Counted from the first letter of the stretch, positions 28,884-39,214 are shown. The stretch is 64,000 nt of DNA from Curculioniphilus buchneri (GCF_964275155.1 NZ_OZ193413.1:744001-808000), one strand, 5' to 3'. Notes: generated by a model not told the origin, from the letters alone. A program made the numbers and translations.

Positions 28884-29130
28884 ATGAGAAAAAATGTCAC
28901 TATGTAAATTGATCTTATCAGATAATACAAATGTGATGGTTAAAATATAAAAATTAGCATTTTTTAGTCAAAAGTATCGAAATCAGTACATATAACCTAG
29001 CATAAAAAACTAACTCTTCAGATATTATTCTTATTAGATCTTCTATAAAAATTAATATTTTAAATAAAACATTGAAATTAGTGGCATTGTAATAGTGTTT
29101 TGATTGTTGAAAATCGTTTCTTTTTCTGTA
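28884..29130 (+). pseudogene. argR: argR relic (arginine repressor)
   Basis: ATG 28884 with AAGGAG 6 nt upstream opens MRKNVTM and then a stop. Further on, IF-stop-SKVSKS (about 28959-28985) parallels the DNA-recognition segment INQSKVSRM, with the glutamine codon changed to TAG. About 15 codons are missing between them. IEISGIVIV (about 29077) may correspond to the effector-domain segment EGILGTIAG. Position next to the mdh relic and divergent orientation match E. coli. Confidence 0.5.
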
Positions 29131-29214
29131 TCCAGAAACACTAAAATGGTTAGCATGTCTTTATTTTAAAAACAGTATTTTAGTTAATCAAATGGCTGAT
29201 GGTTTATTCAGTAT

Positions 29215-30477
29215 TTACTCACCACTTTTAATACGTTTAATATTTGCACCAATTTGCCTTAGCTTCTCTTCTATACAATCATAGCCACGATCAATATGAT
29301 TAATGCGTTCCACTATCGTCATACCCTCAGCGATACATCCAGCTAATACTAAACTAGCAGAAGCTCGTAAGTCTGTTGCCATTACTTGAGCGCCTGATAG
29401 CATTTCTACACCGTGACAAATTACAGTATTACTTTTAATTTCTGCATGTGCACCCATTCGAATCAATTCTGGGACATGCATAAAACGATTTTCAAAAATG
29501 GTTTCTGTAATCACACCGGTCCCTTCAGCTACCAGATTCAATAAACTAAACTGTGCTTGCATATCAGTTGGAAAACCAGGATGAAGATCGGTACGTACTG
29601 TTACTGCTTTTGGACGTTGCCCATGCATATTTAAGCTAATCCAATCTTCGCCAGTATTGATGTCTGCACCTGCTTCCCGAAGCTTAGTGAGCACAGAATC
29701 TAGCATATTTGGACGAGTGGAACGACACACTACATGGCCTCGGGAAATTGCTGCTGCTACCAGGAATGTACCAGTTTCAATACGATCAGGTAAAATACGA
29801 TATACACCACCCCCGAGACGTTTAACACCTTCTACAATAATCACATGGGTGCCAGCACCTCTTATTTTTGCACCAAGAGTAATAAGAAAATTAGCAGTAT
29901 CGACAATTTCAGGTTCACGAGCAGCATTTTCAATAATGGTACTATAAGTTGCAAGAGTAGCGGCACTCATAATCGTGACAGTAGCACCAACACTGACTTT
30001 ATCCATTACAATGTGTGCACCACGAAGACGTCCATCTACAGATGCCTTGACATAGCCTTCTTCTATCTTAATAACAGCGCCCAGTTGTTCCAAGCCACTA
30101 AGATGCAAATCTACCGGACGTGCGCCAATAGCACAACCACCAGGTAAAGATACTTGTCCTTGTCCAAATCGCGCTACTAGCGGACCTAAAGCCCATATTG
30201 ATGCACGCATAGTTTTCACTAGTTCATAAGGCGCACAATAAACATTAATATCTCTCGCATCCACATGCATCGATCCATTGTATTCTATTCTGGCACCAAG
30301 TTGGCTCAGTAATTTTATCGTAGTATCGATATCTCTCAACTTAGGAACATTGTGAATTTCGACGGGTTCTTCTGCTAAAAGTGCAGAAAATAAAATAGGT
30401 AACGCAGCATTTTTTGCACCTGAAATAGTAACATCGCCACTTAATTGAGTGGGACCCTGGACACGAAATTTATCCAT
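29215..30477 (-). CDS. murA: UDP-N-acetylglucosamine 1-carboxyvinyltransferase
   Basis: MurA transfers enolpyruvate from PEP to UDP-GlcNAc, the first committed step of peptidoglycan synthesis. The product has 420 residues (E. coli 419). The catalytic cysteine is C115 in PGGCAIGARP; K22 lies in ISGAKNAALPIL and the C-terminal RASASLVLAGCIAEG segment is intact. I chose ATG 30477 by alignment with MDKFRVQGPT; an in-frame extension to 30543 overlaps ibaG and is not family-like. It is 32 bp downstream of ibaG, and in E. coli the mla operon precedes both. Confidence 0.97.
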   Translation of the reverse strand: MDKFRVQGPTQLSGDVTISGAKNAALPILFSALLAEEPVEIHNVPKLRDIDTTIKLLSQLGARIEYNGSMHVDARDINVYCAPYELVKTMRASIWALGPLVARFGQGQVSLPGGCAIGARPVDLHLSGLEQLGAVIKIEEGYVKASVDGRLRGAHIVMDKVSVGATVTIMSAATLATYSTIIENAAREPEIVDTANFLITLGAKIRGAGTHVIIVEGVKRLGGGVYRILPDRIETGTFLVAAAISRGHVVCRSTRPNMLDSVLTKLREAGADINTGEDWISLNMHGQRPKAVTVRTDLHPGFPTDMQAQFSLLNLVAEGTGVITETIFENRFMHVPELIRMGAHAEIKSNTVICHGVEMLSGAQVMATDLRASASLVLAGCIAEGMTIVERINHIDRGYDCIEEKLRQIGANIKRIKSGE

Positions 30478-30509
30478 TAAAACTGTTCTCTTTATGTTGT
30501 TTAACGTCA

Positions 30510-30764
30510 TTAAAATTCGTTCAGCTTTCGATCTTGTTTCCACTCTTCTTGGGTATAGACTTTAATCGATAAGGCATGAATTCGATCATCTGAAATGTAT
30601 TCCATTAATGGAATATAAATCATTTGCTGTTTCTTTACTCGGCTCATACCTGCAAACTGATCGCTGACTGCAATAATTTGAAAATGTTTTCCATCACCAC
30701 TTACATGGATTTCATCCAATGTTAATGCATTGATCAAAATCTTTTTTATTTCATTAGGCTTCAT
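30510..30764 (-). CDS. ibaG: BolA-family protein IbaG
   Basis: IbaG (YrbA) is a small BolA-type protein that can hold Fe-S clusters with monothiol glutaredoxins and is linked to acid stress. It has 84 residues, the same as E. coli, with VSGDGKHFQIIAVS, the signature GMSRVKKQQMIY and the end DRKLNEF. It lies directly upstream of murA. It is the only gene of the former mla-ibaG-murA unit, besides murA, that is still open, even though the promoter-proximal mla genes are dead. Confidence 0.95.
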   Translation of the reverse strand: MKPNEIKKILINALTLDEIHVSGDGKHFQIIAVSDQFAGMSRVKKQQMIYIPLMEYISDDRIHALSIKVYTQEEWKQDRKLNEF

Positions 30765-30949
30765 GTTGATTTCTATCTAAGAATTGAAAATGAGATGGCT
30801 ATATTAGAAGATTTTGATAAATACAGAAACTAGTAATGCAGTTAATTTCTACGTTCTTACATTATTTTAAATTAATATTATTTAATATTAGACTATGATA
30901 TAATAATTATTATATGTTAAACATTACCAGGATAACACATTAAACACTG

Positions 30950-31249
30950 TTAGTTCTCAAAAGGTAAAAAACTTTGATACAGATTATATAGAGTAAGTAG
31001 AATGTTCAGTGTGTTACGAAGCCTAATCAATGTCAACGAGTTGCCCCATTGACATTATTGATATTAAAGATATAGTATTAACAGTGATCTAGCAGAATCA
31101 ATATGTTGTCAATTAGACATGTTGAAAAACCATATATTACCAGTAAATTACTTCTTTCTATTCCATAACAATAGCAAGATATTATAATTAAGATTTCCCT
31201 TTAAAATAACTATATCTCCTTTAATTAATACATTAGTTTTTTCATCCAT
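30950..31249 (-). pseudogene. mlaB: mlaB pseudogene
   Basis: MlaB is the STAS-domain subunit of the MlaFEDB phospholipid transporter. From ATG 31249 the minus strand reads MDEKTNVLIKGDIVILKGN and then NYNILLLLW, matching GDTLALSGELDQDVLLPLW of MlaB, before a stop. Farther on, WGNSLTLIRL and LTLYNLYQSFLP match QGNNVTLQGV and LAKLYNLPADVLP. At least one frameshift and several stops are present. Length (300 bp) is close to the intact gene. Confidence 0.75.
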
Positions 31250-31267
31250 TTTTTATCTAAAAATCTT

Positions 31268-31871
31268 TTACTGATGAATAATAGATTGTAAGTGCTGAGT
31301 TAACTCAGCAATACCTTGATTTTGTACAATAGCACTCCATTTATGTTTTGAATTTTCAATTAAACTAATTTCTTCAATAATAATATCGTAAATTTTCTAA
31401 TTTTCAGATTAGTAATTTTTACAACATTGAAAATCAATACATAATAGAACCGACGATCTTTATGATTAAAAAGTATCATGCATATAGATACCACTATGAC
31501 ATTGGATCATAATGTTTTTCTTGGTAAGTTTGTTTGATATAAAACGTTACAATTCGACTATAAATTAATTCTAGGTAAGTTCAAAAATGCTGTGAGATAA
31601 GCTATACGCTACTCAGGAGTAGACTTTTAATAAGAGTGGCCTAAAACTAATATACCAGCATATTTTATATGTATATGTGGAAGTAGTGTTTCACGTACAA
31701 TAGTACATATATAATTTAATTCATGTTACACTTTGTATTCTGTTCATCGTTTAATTTAGTAAAAATGTTACTTATCACATTAAGTACTAAATCATAGGAA
31801 TTTCTTTAAATAGAAGCCTGTATTATTGGCGTGACCGTTAGTAATATCACTATTAATAAACGTTGAAACAT
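31268..31871 (-). pseudogene. mlaC: mlaC pseudogene
   Basis: MlaC is the periplasmic lipid carrier of the Mla system. An AAAGG site precedes ATG 31871, followed by a signal peptide MFQRLLIVILLTVTPIIQA and then a stop. Later segments are unmistakable: ETLLPHIHIKYAGILVLG against QELLPYVQVKYAGALVLG, and KIYDIIIEEISLIEN against the family's YDMIAEGVSM. The tail AELTQHLQSIIHQ is followed by the original stop. A tryptophan codon before KIYD has become TAG and there is a frameshift just before it. About 604 bp remain of 636. Confidence 0.85.
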
Positions 31872-31929
31872 GAATATTGCCTTTAAGAATTGTACTTATA
31901 TTTTATAATATACAAAGAATAATGTAATT

Positions 31930-32354
31930 TCAAAATAAAGGTATTGAGGATAAACCTATATTATATGACATAAATAAAATATTCCGATCAGAAATAGAAT
32001 TCTGTTCATGAGTCAATAATATGATTTTAATCATTGCTGAATGACATAATAGTTAACCAATCAAATCTTCCAAACTTATTACTAACTTCGTATTGTTAAC
32101 TATGCTGCCATTTTAAGAATAAAGATAAATATTTGTCTCTGTATCTTTAAACCTTACATTAAAACGACAAATATTATTTTTTTAATAGTCTAGAAATTTT
32201 AATTTAAAGAGAACTTATATCTAGAGTACCATCATAAATTTGTTCAATTTCTATTACAACTCTTAGAATAAGAAGTATTGTAATTGAATATGGTAGCGTA
32301 TAAAGTACCAATCATAAATGTATCGAAAAATAAATTTCACTTTTTACTTTACAT
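31930..32354 (-). pseudogene. mlaD: mlaD pseudogene
   Basis: MlaD is the hexameric MCE-domain subunit. ATG 32354 is followed at once by a stop (MQTKKNE has become M-stop-SKK). TLYATI then continues directly into LRVVIEIEQIYDG, which matches PRVTLEIEQRYNH; about 40 codons of the MCE domain are deleted between them. NVRFKDTE and VISLEDLIG match NVGFEDPE and MVLEDLIG. About 425 bp remain of 552. Confidence 0.8.
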
Positions 32355-32358
32355 CTCT

Positions 32359-33175
32359 CTATTTAGTTTCCAACAATTAGTATTGTCAGTAAAAATCTAA
32401 TCTAACAACTCTAAAGAGGAATAAAACACCGTTTAAGTAATTTCTAGATTGATACCTTCTAGAATTAAAATGAAATTTTAACCATTAAATGAGGTAATCC
32501 AAGTTACAGTGACAGCAAAAATAACGCTATTATTACATAGTGTGATATGTTTCTCTGCTATTCTATAATACTTGATATGGCACACTACAAAAGTCGTTCC
32601 AAATACCTTGCCATTTTATCTCGATCACAGAACCAACTATGATCTTTACTGAGATATAAACTATTGTTAATAGTGGTATAGAAATGATGACATCAACTTA
32701 ATAGTGAAAGTTATTATCTAAGGTAATGGATCTACAGCTATTGAATGTAAGCTAGACAGCTATTTAATAAATTTCATTAAACTGATCAGTAATAGCAGTC
32801 AATGCTGAATGAACTTGTCTAGCGAATAATAGCGTTGTTATTATCGGGACTAGTTGACGCTGTAAAAATACAGTAGACTAGTGCCCTTAGGTTAAATTCT
32901 ATCCTGTAAGTAATTAATACTAATTAGATAACCACCATGAAGTCTTAAGAACATACTTATAAAAGAGCTTGAGACCAAAAAAACAAGACCATACATAATG
33001 AAGTACTAAGGACAATATATTAGTTTTTTATAATTGTTTAAGTACAATGGCGATTTCTCTTAAAGTTTTAGATATTTTTCTACTAATGAATTAAAAAAAA
33101 CTGTTTTTTTTTCATCAAAATATCTAAAAATTCTGATACTTTTCGTCTAAAAGACATTGTTACTTTCAATAACAT
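32359..33175 (-). pseudogene. mlaE: mlaE pseudogene
   Basis: MlaE is the membrane permease of the Mla transporter. ATG 33175 opens MLLKVTMSFRRKVSEF (MLLNALASLGHKGIKTL in E. coli). Segments such as VSSSFISMFLRLHGGYL, LVPIITTLLFARQVHSALTA and FAVTVTWITSFNG-stop follow MlaE closely in order. Frames change several times and in-frame stops are present. Full length is nearly retained (817 bp against 783), so death was by point lesions rather than deletion. Confidence 0.85.
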
Positions 33176-33184
33176 GATTGAAAT

Positions 33185-34005
33185 TAATCTACATTGTTCA
33201 ATAATTGTGTTCTGTAATCAATAGTAGGATAGTAATAAGACATAGGCATATAAATACCATCTAAAAATTATTTGATTTGACAATCTTGATCATCGTATAA
33301 ACTATGTAAAATACTTTCTACTACTACGTAGTATTCAGTAATGATATGAAACATAATCGGTAACCCTGAATATTTTTGGAATATCGCATAATATAATAAT
33401 ATTAATTATATCAAGCGAATAATTTAGCTTTTAAATGAATTTAATTAACATATTTATGGTGAGTGGACCTTGACCAACAAGCAATTTATTGAACTTAATT
33501 GCTTTAGGATCTAGCAAAGTCGTTCGTTCCAAACGACGTTATATGGTATGGTATATCAACAAATAATTATGAGATGCAGCACTGCGTAAATCAACCGATT
33601 CACGTGTTAACCATGTATTGTATCAGTTCGTTTGCTCAACGGGTATGACATTAAGAGAAAAAATCGAAATTTTCAAATACAGCACAGTCTATAAATAATT
33701 TACCGGACTGAAACAATACGCCAATTTGTTATTGGACTTTATATGATTTCTGATGCAATATAATAAAATATTATTGGCCATATATCCATAATATTACCAG
33801 TATTTCATACTAACTTATCTACTGATAAGACGTAGTAAAATTATTTTATTAATACCTGATTTTGCCATTACTGCAGTAATTTTACCATTTTTAAACTTCA
33901 TGCTTATGCATATCAAATATAATACTTTCACTGAACTTGAGAACGATTACTATCTAGATGTTAACGATATCATCATTTTGAATGTGTTATTGTTTATCTT
34001 TGTAT
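33185..34005 (-). pseudogene. mlaF: mlaF pseudogene
   Basis: MlaF is the ATPase of the Mla transporter. NGKITAVMAKSGINK (about 33845-33890) matches RGKITAIMGPSGIGK: the Walker A GPSGIGKT has lost key glycines. LLRLIS follows. RRLERTTLLDPKAIKFN and NKLLVGQGPLT (about 33455-33540) match the Walker B region ending DEPFVGQDPIT, with the DE pair lost. Several frameshifts are present. Limits are approximate; the original start is not identifiable. Confidence 0.8.
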
Positions 34006-34990
34006 GAACTAACATTAACATGTTAATCTTTGATATAGATGAAGTCACTAGTTTTGTAAATAGAATTATATTATTAAAATAATGCTACTATAAATCCAAT
34101 TAAATTTATATTATTTTATCTTCTTTGTCAGAAGCGTTAGATAAATGTCTATTAATTAATAGATCAGACATATTTATATAATATATTAACATTATTATTT
34201 TTTAAATGGAAATAATTTATTAAGATAATCTCTTATTATGTTATATATAACTATATCTGTTATTTTTAATTTATAATAAAATGAAAAAATATCCTATATT
34301 TTCATAAAATAGAAACAGTAAAATTATCATATTTCTTATTTAATTTAATTAAATTTGTTAATTAATAATATTATATATTTAAAATACTGTTAATATAATA
34401 TTGATTAAATATAGATCAGTACAACCTTACTACTTGTAATGTTATTTAAAAAATATCCTACTGTTGTAATAATCCTTAAAATTTCATACAGAAAGCAATC
34501 TTTTGACAAAGTAGTCAAATTATTTTATTAGATTTCAATGAATGTGTTTAACAGTGAAAAATTTTAAAAAAATATACTAAATTATATTGTTAGATGTTAG
34601 TTAATAAACAAAAATCATTATTTATTTCTAATCTAACATAAATTATGCTAAATAATACCAGTAATTTGATAAATTTTAGTGAGTAACTTCAATATTACTG
34701 ACCATTATCGGAAATGTGTTTAAGCAATAAATAACATTATATTGACTAACCTTAGTTGATTGCATTATATTCAATGATATCATTGTTCCATTTATTTGAG
34801 TAATATATTTTTTAAGCCAATGCGTTTTGTTAAAAAAATTTAGATTATGCTAATTATTAGTTTTATCTTTACTAAAATAAAGTGCACAAAACATATCAGA
34901 TAAACTACTCATCGGAGAAAAATATTTTGTTTATCATTTCATCTTCTATTTGGTATGAGGATATCCTCAAAAACTATCAGAATAATCTTT
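34006..34990. other. Gene-free spacer upstream of kdsD
   Basis: E. coli has yrbG here; I found no trace. Sequence is about as AT-rich as the window gets. A 12-bp perfect palindrome GAGGATATCCTC lies at 34957-34968, just before the kdsD start. Confidence 0.5.
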
Positions 34991-35977
34991 ATGTCGAAGA
35001 ATACACTATCTCCTACTTTTAATTTCATCACAGCCGGAAAACAAGTTCTCTCTATTGAGAGGGAAGGTTTAGCACAGTTAGATCAATATATTAATGCTGA
35101 TTTTCAACATGCCTGCGAAGTATTGTTCCATTGTACTGGAAAAGTAGTAGTAATGGGTATGGGTAAGTCTGGTCATATTGGTCGAAAGTTAGCTGCTACT
35201 TTTGCTAGTACTGGTACTCCGGCTTTTTTTGTCCATCCTGGAGAGGCGAGTCATGGAGATTTAGGCATGGTATCATCACAAGATGTTGTGATCGCTTTGT
35301 CCAATTCCGGTGAATCAAATGAAATTTTAGCTTTAGTTCCGGGACTAAAGCGTCTACGTATTCCTCTTATTTGTTTAACCAGAAATGCAGATAGCAGCAT
35401 GGGTAAAATCGCAGAAATCCATCTTTGCGTGTATGTCCCTGAAGAAGCCTGTCCATTAGGTTTAGCACCTACTGCTAGCACTACTGCTGCGCTAGTTATG
35501 GGTGATGCACTTGCAGTGGCGCTTTTACAAGCGAGGGGAATTACTGCTACTGATTTTGCACTTGCTCATCCAGGTGGTATGTTAGGACGTAAATTATTAT
35601 TACGTGTTAGTGATATTATGCATAGTGGCGACGAAATACCTTTAACCTCCAGAACAGCTTCGCTGCGCGAAGCATTAATAGAAATTACTCGTAAAAATCT
35701 TGGAATGACAGTAATTTGTAGCTCGAATAATGTTATTGATGGAATTTTTACGGATGGCGATCTACGCCGAGTTTTTGATATGAATATTGATCTAAATCAA
35801 GCTTATATTGCTGAAGTTATGACTCCAGGCGGAGTGCGTGTCTCACCTGAGACTTTAGCAGTAGAGGCACTTAATTTAATGCAATTATGCAATATTACTT
35901 CACTTTTAGTGGAAAAAAATGACCGACTACTTGGCGTTATACATATGCATGATATGTTACGTGCTGGTATAATATAA
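34991..35977 (+). CDS. kdsD: Arabinose-5-phosphate isomerase
   Basis: KdsD interconverts ribulose-5-phosphate and arabinose-5-phosphate, the first step to Kdo for LPS. At 328 residues it matches E. coli. The SIS sugar-isomerase domain (about 40-185) contains GMGKSGHIGRKLAATFASTG and SNSGES. Two CBS domains follow (about 205-260 and 275-328), ending LLGVIHMHDMLRAGII. I chose ATG 34991 by alignment; the in-frame ATG 34955 adds 12 unmatched residues. No good ribosome binding site is seen. The next Kdo gene, kdsC, is a relic. Confidence 0.96.
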   Translation: MSKNTLSPTFNFITAGKQVLSIEREGLAQLDQYINADFQHACEVLFHCTGKVVVMGMGKSGHIGRKLAATFASTGTPAFFVHPGEASHGDLGMVSSQDVVIALSNSGESNEILALVPGLKRLRIPLICLTRNADSSMGKIAEIHLCVYVPEEACPLGLAPTASTTAALVMGDALAVALLQARGITATDFALAHPGGMLGRKLLLRVSDIMHSGDEIPLTSRTASLREALIEITRKNLGMTVICSSNNVIDGIFTDGDLRRVFDMNIDLNQAYIAEVMTPGGVRVSPETLAVEALNLMQLCNITSLLVEKNDRLLGVIHMHDMLRAGII

Positions 35978-36009
35978 TTAGAAGTGACTCTTTTTTATTT
36001 CCATCATGA

Positions 36010-36335
36010 AGCTAATGGCTCATATTAAATCAGTAGTGACATATATTGATAAAATGTGTGTAATCTATTGACAATATAGATTAGTGTCATATGTTCGATT
36101 ATCTAATTGTTTTTCAGAATATAATGCCAATACATTGCATTATTCGAATTTCTATCGATAATTTACAGTATATTCTACTGTATTGCAACAATATTATTGT
36201 TGATATCATCAATGTAAGTTTAAAGAACCTGTTGATTTTCTCAAGTAATAATTTATCACCAGGATATAATAATTCTGATTAAAGATATGACAAAGTGAGC
36301 AATCTAACTCTTTAGGATTAGAGATCAACCAAGAT
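36010..36335 (+). pseudogene. kdsC: kdsC relic (Kdo-8-phosphate phosphatase)
   Basis: The gap between kdsD and lptC is 524 bp, where E. coli has the 567-bp kdsC. MAHIKSVVTYIDKM (from 36014) parallels the family start ENIRLLILDVDGV, with the nucleophile DxD no longer intact. SYVRLSN parallels FNVRDGYG. LSPGYNN and DKVSNLTL parallel VTRIAGG and AVREVCDLLL. Stops and frame changes abound. A reading frame of 63 codons at 36091 is incidental. A 17-nt hairpin lies at 36186-36202. Confidence 0.5.
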
Positions 36336-36501
36336 CATATTAAAAGAAAATATAATAATAACAGAACATATTTTCTTTATGGTTAAAAGGTTATGTTTAA
36401 ATCATAAACATGATGAACTAATTGAAAATACATTTTTTAAATATTTTTACTTTCTTTATCTTATATATTAAAGAATTATAGTATGCCAATGGGCAGTAAA
36501 T

Positions 36502-37068
36502 ATGATTAAAATATTACGTTGGATCACAACGATTCCTTTATTATTCATACTAGTTTTTATCTGTTTAAATTTGTTAAATACTGAAAAAATACCTTTACAA
36601 ACAACGGTAAATAGCATACAACCAACATCTCAAAGTGAAAAAACTAGTATTCTAGCTTATAATACAGAAGGTGGAATTAATTATAAGTTGATAGCTAATC
36701 ACATAGATTATTTCGCCAAAGAGCATATTACTTGGTTTACTAAACCGAGTGCTACTATTTTTGATGAAAAAAAACTCCCTACGTGGATGATTAAGGCAGA
36801 TTTAGCTAAATTAACTAGAAATAAGATTTTGCGTTTATATGGTCACGTTCAAGTACATAATTTAACTAATGCTTTTCAAATTCAACATATTATAATGGAT
36901 AATGCAGTTATTAATCTACTGACTCAAGATATCTATTCAGATAACATAGTTACTTTACATGGTATTAGATTCAGTGCTACCGGCATGAAAATGCGCGGTA
37001 ATTTACGTAATAAAACTGCTGATTTAATTGAAAACGTTCATACTTTTTATGAAATGCAGAATTCATGA
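36502..37068 (+). CDS. lptC: LPS export system protein LptC
   Basis: LptC is a bitopic inner-membrane protein that takes LPS from LptB2FG and hands it to LptA. The 188-residue product has one N-terminal membrane helix (about 8-27) and a periplasmic beta-jellyroll. It keeps family positions such as the YNTEGGINYKL strand and the LYGHVQVHN strand. The sequence is divergent but context (kdsD, lptA, lptB) makes the call firm. Its 3' end overlaps lptA by 20 bp. A weak ribosome binding site precedes ATG 36502. Confidence 0.93.
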   Translation: MIKILRWITTIPLLFILVFICLNLLNTEKIPLQTTVNSIQPTSQSEKTSILAYNTEGGINYKLIANHIDYFAKEHITWFTKPSATIFDEKKLPTWMIKADLAKLTRNKILRLYGHVQVHNLTNAFQIQHIIMDNAVINLLTQDIYSDNIVTLHGIRFSATGMKMRGNLRNKTADLIENVHTFYEMQNS

Positions 37069-37597
37069 TATTTATCCTATTCTTTTATTAATTAGCAACC
37101 TAATATTAGTGAATATGCAGGTAAAGGCATTCACTAATGATAACCGACAATATATATATATTAGTGCTACACAGCAATCGGTAGATTTAACTACTAAAAC
37201 TATGACTCTTATTGGTACAGTAGTAGTGAAATACGGCTCTATCGATATTCGAGCAAATAAGGCAATAGCTTACTTTAATGAAAAAGATAGTTATAAGGTT
37301 GTAGAAGGATATGGCGATCCGGTTAAATTTTTTCAATTCCAAGAAAATGGCAAATTACTTCAGGGACATGCTTCAAAAGTACGATACGAATTTTTAAATG
37401 ACTTATTAATGTTAACAGGAAAAGCCTGCATAGAACAATTAGATAGCAAAGTAAAAGGAGATCGAATTATCTATCACGTAAAAAAGAATAAAATAGAGGT
37501 ATTGAGCGATACAAATAAGCAAGTTACCGCTATATTAGCACCTGTACAGTTTCAAGATGAATTCATTAAAAAAACTTCGATAAATCCAATTAAATAA
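37049..37597 (+). CDS. lptA: LPS transport periplasmic protein LptA
   Basis: LptA subunits stack into the periplasmic bridge that carries LPS to the outer membrane. The 182-residue product (E. coli 185) has a signal peptide ending near NMQVKA and a jellyroll with ISATQQSVDLTTKTMTLIG, VEGYGDPVKF and GHASKVRYEF. I chose ATG 37049 because it starts a proper signal peptide; it overlaps lptC by 20 bp, so translation is probably coupled. The Lys/Gln-rich C-terminal tail is slightly shortened. Confidence 0.94.
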   Translation: MKCRIHDIYPILLLISNLILVNMQVKAFTNDNRQYIYISATQQSVDLTTKTMTLIGTVVVKYGSIDIRANKAIAYFNEKDSYKVVEGYGDPVKFFQFQENGKLLQGHASKVRYEFLNDLLMLTGKACIEQLDSKVKGDRIIYHVKKNKIEVLSDTNKQVTAILAPVQFQDEFIKKTSINPIK

Positions 37598-37612
37598 TAA
37601 TATCTATAATCC

Positions 37613-38338
37613 ATGGCAACATTAATTGCAGAAAATTTATCTAAAACTTATAAAAAACACCATGTAGTAAAAGATGTTAGTTTGAATGTTAAATCTGGCG
37701 AAATTGTTGGATTGTTAGGGCCCAATGGCGCGGGTAAAACTACTACTTTTTATATGTTAGTAGGTATTATTAAACGTGATATTGGCAGAATTATGATAGA
37801 TGATATCGATATTAGTATTTTACCAATGCATATTCGCGCTAGACGAGGTATTAGTTATCTTCCACAAGAACCTTCAATTTTTCGTCGATTAAATGTATTT
37901 GATAATTTAATGGCAGTATTACAAATTCGCCGAGATCTTTCTAAAAAACAGCGTATCTGTCGTGCAATAGAGTTAATGGAAGAGTTTCATTTGAATCAAT
38001 TTAAAAATAGATTAGGTCAATTTTTATCTGGAGGCGAACGGCGCCGTGTTGAAATTGCGCGTGCATTGGCTATGAATCCTAAATTTATCTTACTTGATGA
38101 ACCTTTTTCTGGAATTGATCCTATTTCGGTGAGTGATATAAAAAAGATAATTCAATATTTATGTCATCGTGGCCTTGGTATATTGATCACTGATCATAAT
38201 GTACGTGAAACACTGGATGTATGCGAAAGAGCCTATATTGTTAGTCAAGGCAAGTTAATTGCCTATGGTTCTCCTTCTCAAATTTTGCTCAACAAACAGG
38301 TTAAAAAAGTGTATTTAGGTGAAAAATTTCAATTCTAG
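37613..38338 (+). CDS. lptB: LPS export ABC transporter ATPase LptB
   Basis: LptB powers LPS extraction from the inner membrane with LptFG. At 241 residues it matches E. coli. Walker A is GPNGAGKTT (about 37-45), the Q-loop LPQEPSIF, the signature LSGGERRRVEIARALA, Walker B FILLDEPFSGIDP, and the switch histidine lies in ITDHNVRET. It lies 15 bp after lptA. All three cytoplasm-to-periplasm lpt genes of the locus survive although the flanking kdsC and rpoN are gone. Confidence 0.98.
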   Translation: MATLIAENLSKTYKKHHVVKDVSLNVKSGEIVGLLGPNGAGKTTTFYMLVGIIKRDIGRIMIDDIDISILPMHIRARRGISYLPQEPSIFRRLNVFDNLMAVLQIRRDLSKKQRICRAIELMEEFHLNQFKNRLGQFLSGGERRRVEIARALAMNPKFILLDEPFSGIDPISVSDIKKIIQYLCHRGLGILITDHNVRETLDVCERAYIVSQGKLIAYGSPSQILLNKQVKKVYLGEKFQF

Positions 38339-39214
38339 TTTTTAATTCAAACAATGTTATTGTTAATTATATAGAAAACTAACATATTACATATTATGTT
38401 ACAATTTTCACAATTAAATAATTAATAATGAATTTTTTTCAAAAAAATAGGATTTATTTATCTGTTGTAAATAGCTATTAATTTTCAATATTATGAATAT
38501 AAATCGCAAAAAAAATGACTTTCTATGATTATACGGATATATGCAAAATAATTAGTATATACTGAAAATATTTCTGATCATTTTCAATGTAATCAAGAAA
38601 AAGATGATATTAAATCAGAATTTAGGACTTTTAAAATAAAATATACTTTTAAATAAGGTAAGAACAGATAATAAATTTATTATTAGGATAATGATTATGC
38701 TATATATAATAATATAAAATAAAGATATCTAACACTAGATACTAGTGTATAATGCAAGAATTTTGAGTAATGATATTATATTAATAATATTATTGATATA
38801 ATGTATGTTAGTCAGTAATATAATTAATAGTATGTAAATTTTTATATATAACATATAATACACTATGAAATTAAATTTATTTCAAAAAATTAACACAAAA
38901 ATTTTTAGTAAAATAAATAATTCAAATAGCCAAAAAAGAAATGATATAAATAAAATGACAAAATCGATTAATAAATATTATTATAATATGTTTTTGCAGA
39001 AATATTACCTTAATAGTATCTTTTATTGAACGGTTCAATATAAATAAATTAAATAATTCATGTTCTAAAATCACAGTGTTTATATATTCAAATGTTGTTT
39101 CTTAAATTGAAAATGGCACAAAGATATCCATAATTTACAATAAAATGAAAAAATTTTTAACTAACCGATAATATTCTAGTTGACAATAATGCTTTACACA
39201 ACGTCCGATTTAGT
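38339..39214. other. Spacer at the rpoN position
   Basis: E. coli has rpoN (about 1.4 kb) here. I looked for the RpoN box region and C-terminal ARRTVAKYRE-like sequence and found only unconvincing scraps near 39170-39215. If rpoN was present it has been largely erased or deleted. Confidence 0.45.

Noticed and set aside
17071..29139. Shared hairpin motif ending TATCCAGAAAC at 17071 and 29116
   Set aside because: Only two copies with different stems; no evidence for a repeat family.
36091..36282. 63-codon frame between kdsD and lptC
   Set aside because: It lies within the kdsC relic region in a frame that does not match KdsC throughout; incidental.
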